A stretch of DNA of 14,794 nt from NCBI GenBank assembly GCA_030618315.1, contig JAUXDO010000020.1, forward strand, positions 1-14,794, read 5' to 3'. Of the stretch, positions 12,366-14,794 are shown piece after piece (the first letter of the stretch is position 1; each line of letters begins with the position of its first letter). A program made the translations under genes and the position numbers. Source of the stretch: Candidatus Peregrinibacteria bacterium. Lineage in GTDB: Bacteria > Patescibacteriota > Gracilibacteria > UM-FILTER-43-11. The notes under the pieces were generated by a model. The model saw only the letters and a program-made list of their open reading frames with translations. It was not told the origin of the DNA and searched no databases.

Positions 12366-13805
12366 ATGGCTTTTAAAACCAGACAAATTCGAAAAAAACC
12401 ACCAATCAAACCTTTTAAGAAACTAAAAAAAGTTGGTGGTTTTGTTATAAAATCAGCCGCGAAAACAACTCCTAAGCAACGAAGTTATATAATGGGTGCA
12501 ATTCTTGTGATGCTATCCATTTTTATTGTAGGAAAAGTCATGGTATTAGCTTACAACTTTATACGAGGCTTTGACCCAAAAGATATTATCTTTGCGTTTG
12601 GTTCTGAATTAAAACAGGACGAGAATGGATACACGAATATTATTTTGTTAGGGGATGGTGGACACACACGTGACGGTGCGGATCTTATAGACACGATTAT
12701 GGTAGCAAGCATTGATTACAAAAAGAATGCTGTGACCTTAATGTCAATACCGCGTGACTATTATCTTACAAATGTGACCTGGCCGGGAAAAATCAATGAA
12801 TTATATAGAAATCATAAATTTGAACATGAAACAGAAGACGAATTATTTGAACTTTTTCAGGATGTAACAGGAGAAATAGCAAATCTGGATATTCACTATT
12901 ATGCTCGCATAAACTTCAACGCATTTGTAGAAATTGTAGATAGCTTAGGTGGGATTACAATCGAGGTAAAGGATTCGATTTATGATCCTTACTATCCAAA
13001 TGAAACCGATAACGGATACACTTTATTCACTGTGGATAAAGGAATTCAGGATATGGATGGTGAAAGGGCATTAAAATTTGTAAGAAGCAGAAAAACTACT
13101 TCTGATTTTGATCGTGCTTTTCGTCAGCAGCAGGTTATTGAAGCGCTCAGGGAAAAGGCATTATCAAAAGATATACTCACAAGTCCAAAAGCATTAAAGA
13201 ATATTTATAATGCGGTAGATTCAAACACTAATACAAATTTATCCATACGAGAAATAATAGCTCTTGCTGGTTTTGGAAGTCATTTAGATAGAAATCATTT
13301 GATTTCAAAAGTGCTTCATGATGATCCGGGGCAGGACGGTGGGTTTTTATATACTCCTGAAAGAGATATTTATGATGGTCTTTTCGTGTTAGTGCCGTTT
13401 GGTGATGATCTTGAGCTTATTCATAAGTATTCTGACTATATTTTTAATCATCGTGAAGCGTTCTGGAATCCGCCAAAAATTGAAGTGTTAAATGCTACAA
13501 AATATTCGGGTATAGCAAGAAATGCAGCTTATCAGATGAATCGTTTTGGTTTCAATATTGTTAATTTAGATAATTACTACGATAAGGCGGGTGAGAAGAA
13601 ATATCTGGAAAAAAGCATTATCCTTTATTACGACTGGGAAGAAGATAAAAACAATAATGTAACACCTACTTATCAATCTACGTTAAAAGCTTTAGAGAGC
13701 TTTGTAAAAGCCAGTGCTATGCCGGAAAGTAAGGGTAATTTTGTTCCCGACGCAGATATCTCAATTATACTCGGAGACGATTATGATGTTTATCTAGTGA
13801 AATAG
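12366..13805 (+). CDS. LytR-CpsA-Psr (LCP) family wall-polymer ligase with LytR_C domain
   Basis: 479 residues from ATG 12366; an in-frame TTG at 12360 would add two. A basic cytoplasmic N-terminus and one membrane helix (about residues 42-65) place the rest outside. The LCP domain spans about 90-290: NIILLGDGG, DTIMVASID, MSIPRDYY with Arg130, LGGITIEV, and KFVRSRKTTSDFDRAFRQQQ with Arg240, Asp249, Arg250 and Arg253, the residues that handle the polyprenyl-pyrophosphate. A C-terminal LytR_C-like domain begins near residue 370 (KIEVLNATKYSGIARNAA). LCP enzymes move glycopolymers from lipid carrier to peptidoglycan, the polymer that CsaB would pyruvylate and SLH proteins bind. The gene is monocistronic after a heptamer-type hairpin. 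No terminator is clear. Confidence 0.94.
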   Translation: MAFKTRQIRKKPPIKPFKKLKKVGGFVIKSAAKTTPKQRSYIMGAILVMLSIFIVGKVMVLAYNFIRGFDPKDIIFAFGSELKQDENGYTNIILLGDGGHTRDGADLIDTIMVASIDYKKNAVTLMSIPRDYYLTNVTWPGKINELYRNHKFEHETEDELFELFQDVTGEIANLDIHYYARINFNAFVEIVDSLGGITIEVKDSIYDPYYPNETDNGYTLFTVDKGIQDMDGERALKFVRSRKTTSDFDRAFRQQQVIEALREKALSKDILTSPKALKNIYNAVDSNTNTNLSIREIIALAGFGSHLDRNHLISKVLHDDPGQDGGFLYTPERDIYDGLFVLVPFGDDLELIHKYSDYIFNHREAFWNPPKIEVLNATKYSGIARNAAYQMNRFGFNIVNLDNYYDKAGEKKYLEKSIILYYDWEEDKNNNVTPTYQSTLKALESFVKASAMPESKGNFVPDADISIILGDDYDVYLVK

Positions 13806-13859
13806 CTTGCCAAGACCCATTTTTTACCCTAAAATACCACAGCTAATTGTCGATTTATG

Positions 13860-13926
13860 TTGTAAGTTGAAAGATTTAAGTTAATCTACAGCATGCAACA
13901 TTAATCATAAATCTTACAACTTAAAA
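13860..13926. repeat. Facing heptamer arrays before rpsT
   Basis: TTGTAAG, TTGAAAG, ATTTAAG and TTAATCT (13860-13887) face CATTAAT, CATAAAT, CTTACAA and CTTAAAA (13899-13926). The arms 13864-13885 and 13900-13922 pair with only a few mismatches. The array ends eight bases before the rpsT ATG. Confidence 0.75.
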
Positions 13927-13934
13927 CCTATCAG

Positions 13935-14249
13935 ATGCCAGTAATCAAATCAGCAATTAAAAGAGCGAAACAGAATAAAGTACGTTACGAACGTAATCGT
14001 CACTATTCAAGTCATATGAAGTCAATGATGAAATTGATTTTAGATTATGTAAAAAAAGGTGAGACTGAAAAAGCAACTAAAATAATGCCAAAAGTAGTTA
14101 GCTCTATCGATACAGCAGCAAAAAAGAAGCTTATTCACAAACACAATGCTGCTCATAAAAAATCTAGAATCGCAAAGGCAATTAGTAGCATGGGCGAGAA
14201 GAAAGCTGAGAAGAAGGTTGAGAAGAAAGCTGAGAAAAAAACTAAATAA
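13935..14249 (+). CDS. rpsT: Ribosomal protein S20 with lysine-rich C-terminal tail
   Basis: 104 residues against the usual ~85-90. The core is typical bS20, an early-assembling 16S rRNA-binding helical bundle: MPVIKSAIKRAKQNKVRYERNR, SHMKSMMKLI, a central helix, then SSIDTAAKKKLIHKHNAAHKKSRIAKAI. The final ~18 residues add a repeating EKKAEKKVEKKAEKK tail, another low-complexity extension as in L19 and L10 but basic rather than acidic. The start is the ATG after the heptamer array and there is no Shine-Dalgarno sequence. S20 is commonly monocistronic, as here. Confidence 0.95.
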   Translation: MPVIKSAIKRAKQNKVRYERNRHYSSHMKSMMKLILDYVKKGETEKATKIMPKVVSSIDTAAKKKLIHKHNAAHKKSRIAKAISSMGEKKAEKKVEKKAEKKTK

Positions 14250-14259
14250 TCTTATTGAA

Positions 14260-14329
14260 GGACTAAGGATTAAGAACTAAGGACTAAGCTGAATTATGTT
14301 TAATCCTTAATCCTTACTTCTTAATCCCA
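14260..14329. repeat. Facing heptamer arrays before ruvX
   Basis: GGACTAA, GGATTAA, GAACTAA and GGACTAA (14260-14287) face AATCCTT twice, ACTTCTT and AATCCCA (14302-14329). The arms are reverse complements. The array ends four bases before the ruvX ATG. Confidence 0.8.
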
Positions 14330-14333
14330 TTAA

Positions 14334-14759
14334 ATGTCGAAGGGCAAATATTTAGGTATAGACTACGGGGACAGGAGAGTGGGGATTGCTATCTCCGATT
14401 TTAATAAAGAAATTGCATTTCCTCGTAATTTTCTGGAATTTAAAAGTGCCAAAGGTTTAATCAATCAAATCCGTGATATCTGCGAAAAGGAACAGGTCGT
14501 CAAAATTATACTTGGCTTGCCCATACAAATGGACGGTACATTCGGAGAAAGGGCAATTGAAACTCAGAAATTTTTCGATAAGTTAAAGGAAGGTCTGCCA
14601 AATATAGAAGTAGACTTCTTTGACGAGCGTCTAAGTACTGAATACGCCGTAAAGGCACTTAATATGCAGGGGATTAAAGCCAAAGATCAAAAAGGCAAGC
14701 GCGATACTCTGTCCGCTCAGATTATATTACAGAATTATTTGAGTAGCTTGAAAAACTAA
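14334..14759 (+). CDS. ruvX: Putative Holliday junction resolvase / pre-16S rRNA nuclease YqgF
   Basis: 141 residues, the usual length for the YqgF/RuvX RNase H-fold family, implicated in 16S rRNA 5'-end maturation and in Holliday junction cleavage. Motifs in order: LGIDYGDRRVGIAISD with the first catalytic Asp, IILGLPIQMDGTFGERA, DFFDERLSTEYA with the acidic DE pair, and the C-terminal DTLSAQIILQNYL with the last Asp. All expected acidic residues are present. It starts at the ATG right after the heptamer array with no Shine-Dalgarno sequence. Its neighbour rpsT is also related to the 30S subunit, but each has its own upstream array, so they need not be one operon. Confidence 0.94.
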   Translation: MSKGKYLGIDYGDRRVGIAISDFNKEIAFPRNFLEFKSAKGLINQIRDICEKEQVVKIILGLPIQMDGTFGERAIETQKFFDKLKEGLPNIEVDFFDERLSTEYAVKALNMQGIKAKDQKGKRDTLSAQIILQNYLSSLKN

Positions 14760-14760
14760 A

Positions 14761-14794
14761 TAGCGGTTAGCGACTAGCGACTAGCGGTTAGCTC
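14761..14794 (+). repeat. Heptamer array after ruvX, running off the window
   Basis: TAGCGGT, TAGCGAC, TAGCGAC and TAGCGGT in tandem, then TAGCTC at the window end, beginning one base after the ruvX stop codon. Only one arm is visible; by analogy a complementary arm and a gene start would be expected beyond 14794. Confidence 0.8.

Noticed and set aside
448..14759. Alternative genetic code (UGA as glycine)
   Set aside because: All genes are intact with no in-frame TGA under the standard code, whereas a recoded genome would show many.

Overview
The window looks like chromosome from an AT-rich bacterium with a reduced, Patescibacteria (CPR)-like gene style, possibly near Peregrinibacteria/Gracilibacteria. 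This is an inference from style: loosely packed housekeeping genes, ribosomal proteins L19, L10 and S20 with long low-complexity tails, almost no Shine-Dalgarno sequences, and a Gram-positive-like surface system (SLH proteins, CsaB, LCP ligase, lipoproteins). The standard code fits, because no gene is interrupted by TGA, yet none of the 17 complete genes ends in TGA (13 TAA, 4 TAG).

Layout. 1-2500 is accessory-like: the start of a probable Abi-alpha/DUF4393 gene on the minus strand, an SLH protein with a cysteine-rich C-terminus, and a small orphan gene. The SLH gene lies between two related ~130-145-nt structured elements in the same orientation that resemble integron attC sites, and its flanks also carry a 31-bp inverted repeat containing a promoter. 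2535-4523 holds yggS, a possible yggS fragment, a two-TM protein and a winged-helix regulator. 4798-8828 holds rplS, an SLH gene directly followed by csaB, rplU, a bidirectional-looking terminator and rluD. 9067-10655 holds two lipoproteins, the second an SGNH hydrolase. 10669-12257 is rplJ, with a promoter, L10-type leader and attenuator, followed by rplL. 12366-14759 holds an LCP ligase, rpsT and ruvX.

Together, the LCP enzyme could attach a wall polymer to peptidoglycan, CsaB could pyruvylate it, and the SLH proteins could bind it, giving an S-layer-like surface.

The most unusual signal is a set of about twelve short arrays with a 7-base period placed just before most start codons. Each locus has its own heptamer, often facing its reverse complement to form a hairpin. 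One array lies in frame inside rluD. Separately, three genes are bracketed by gene-specific inverted repeats that could pair the two ends of the mRNA.
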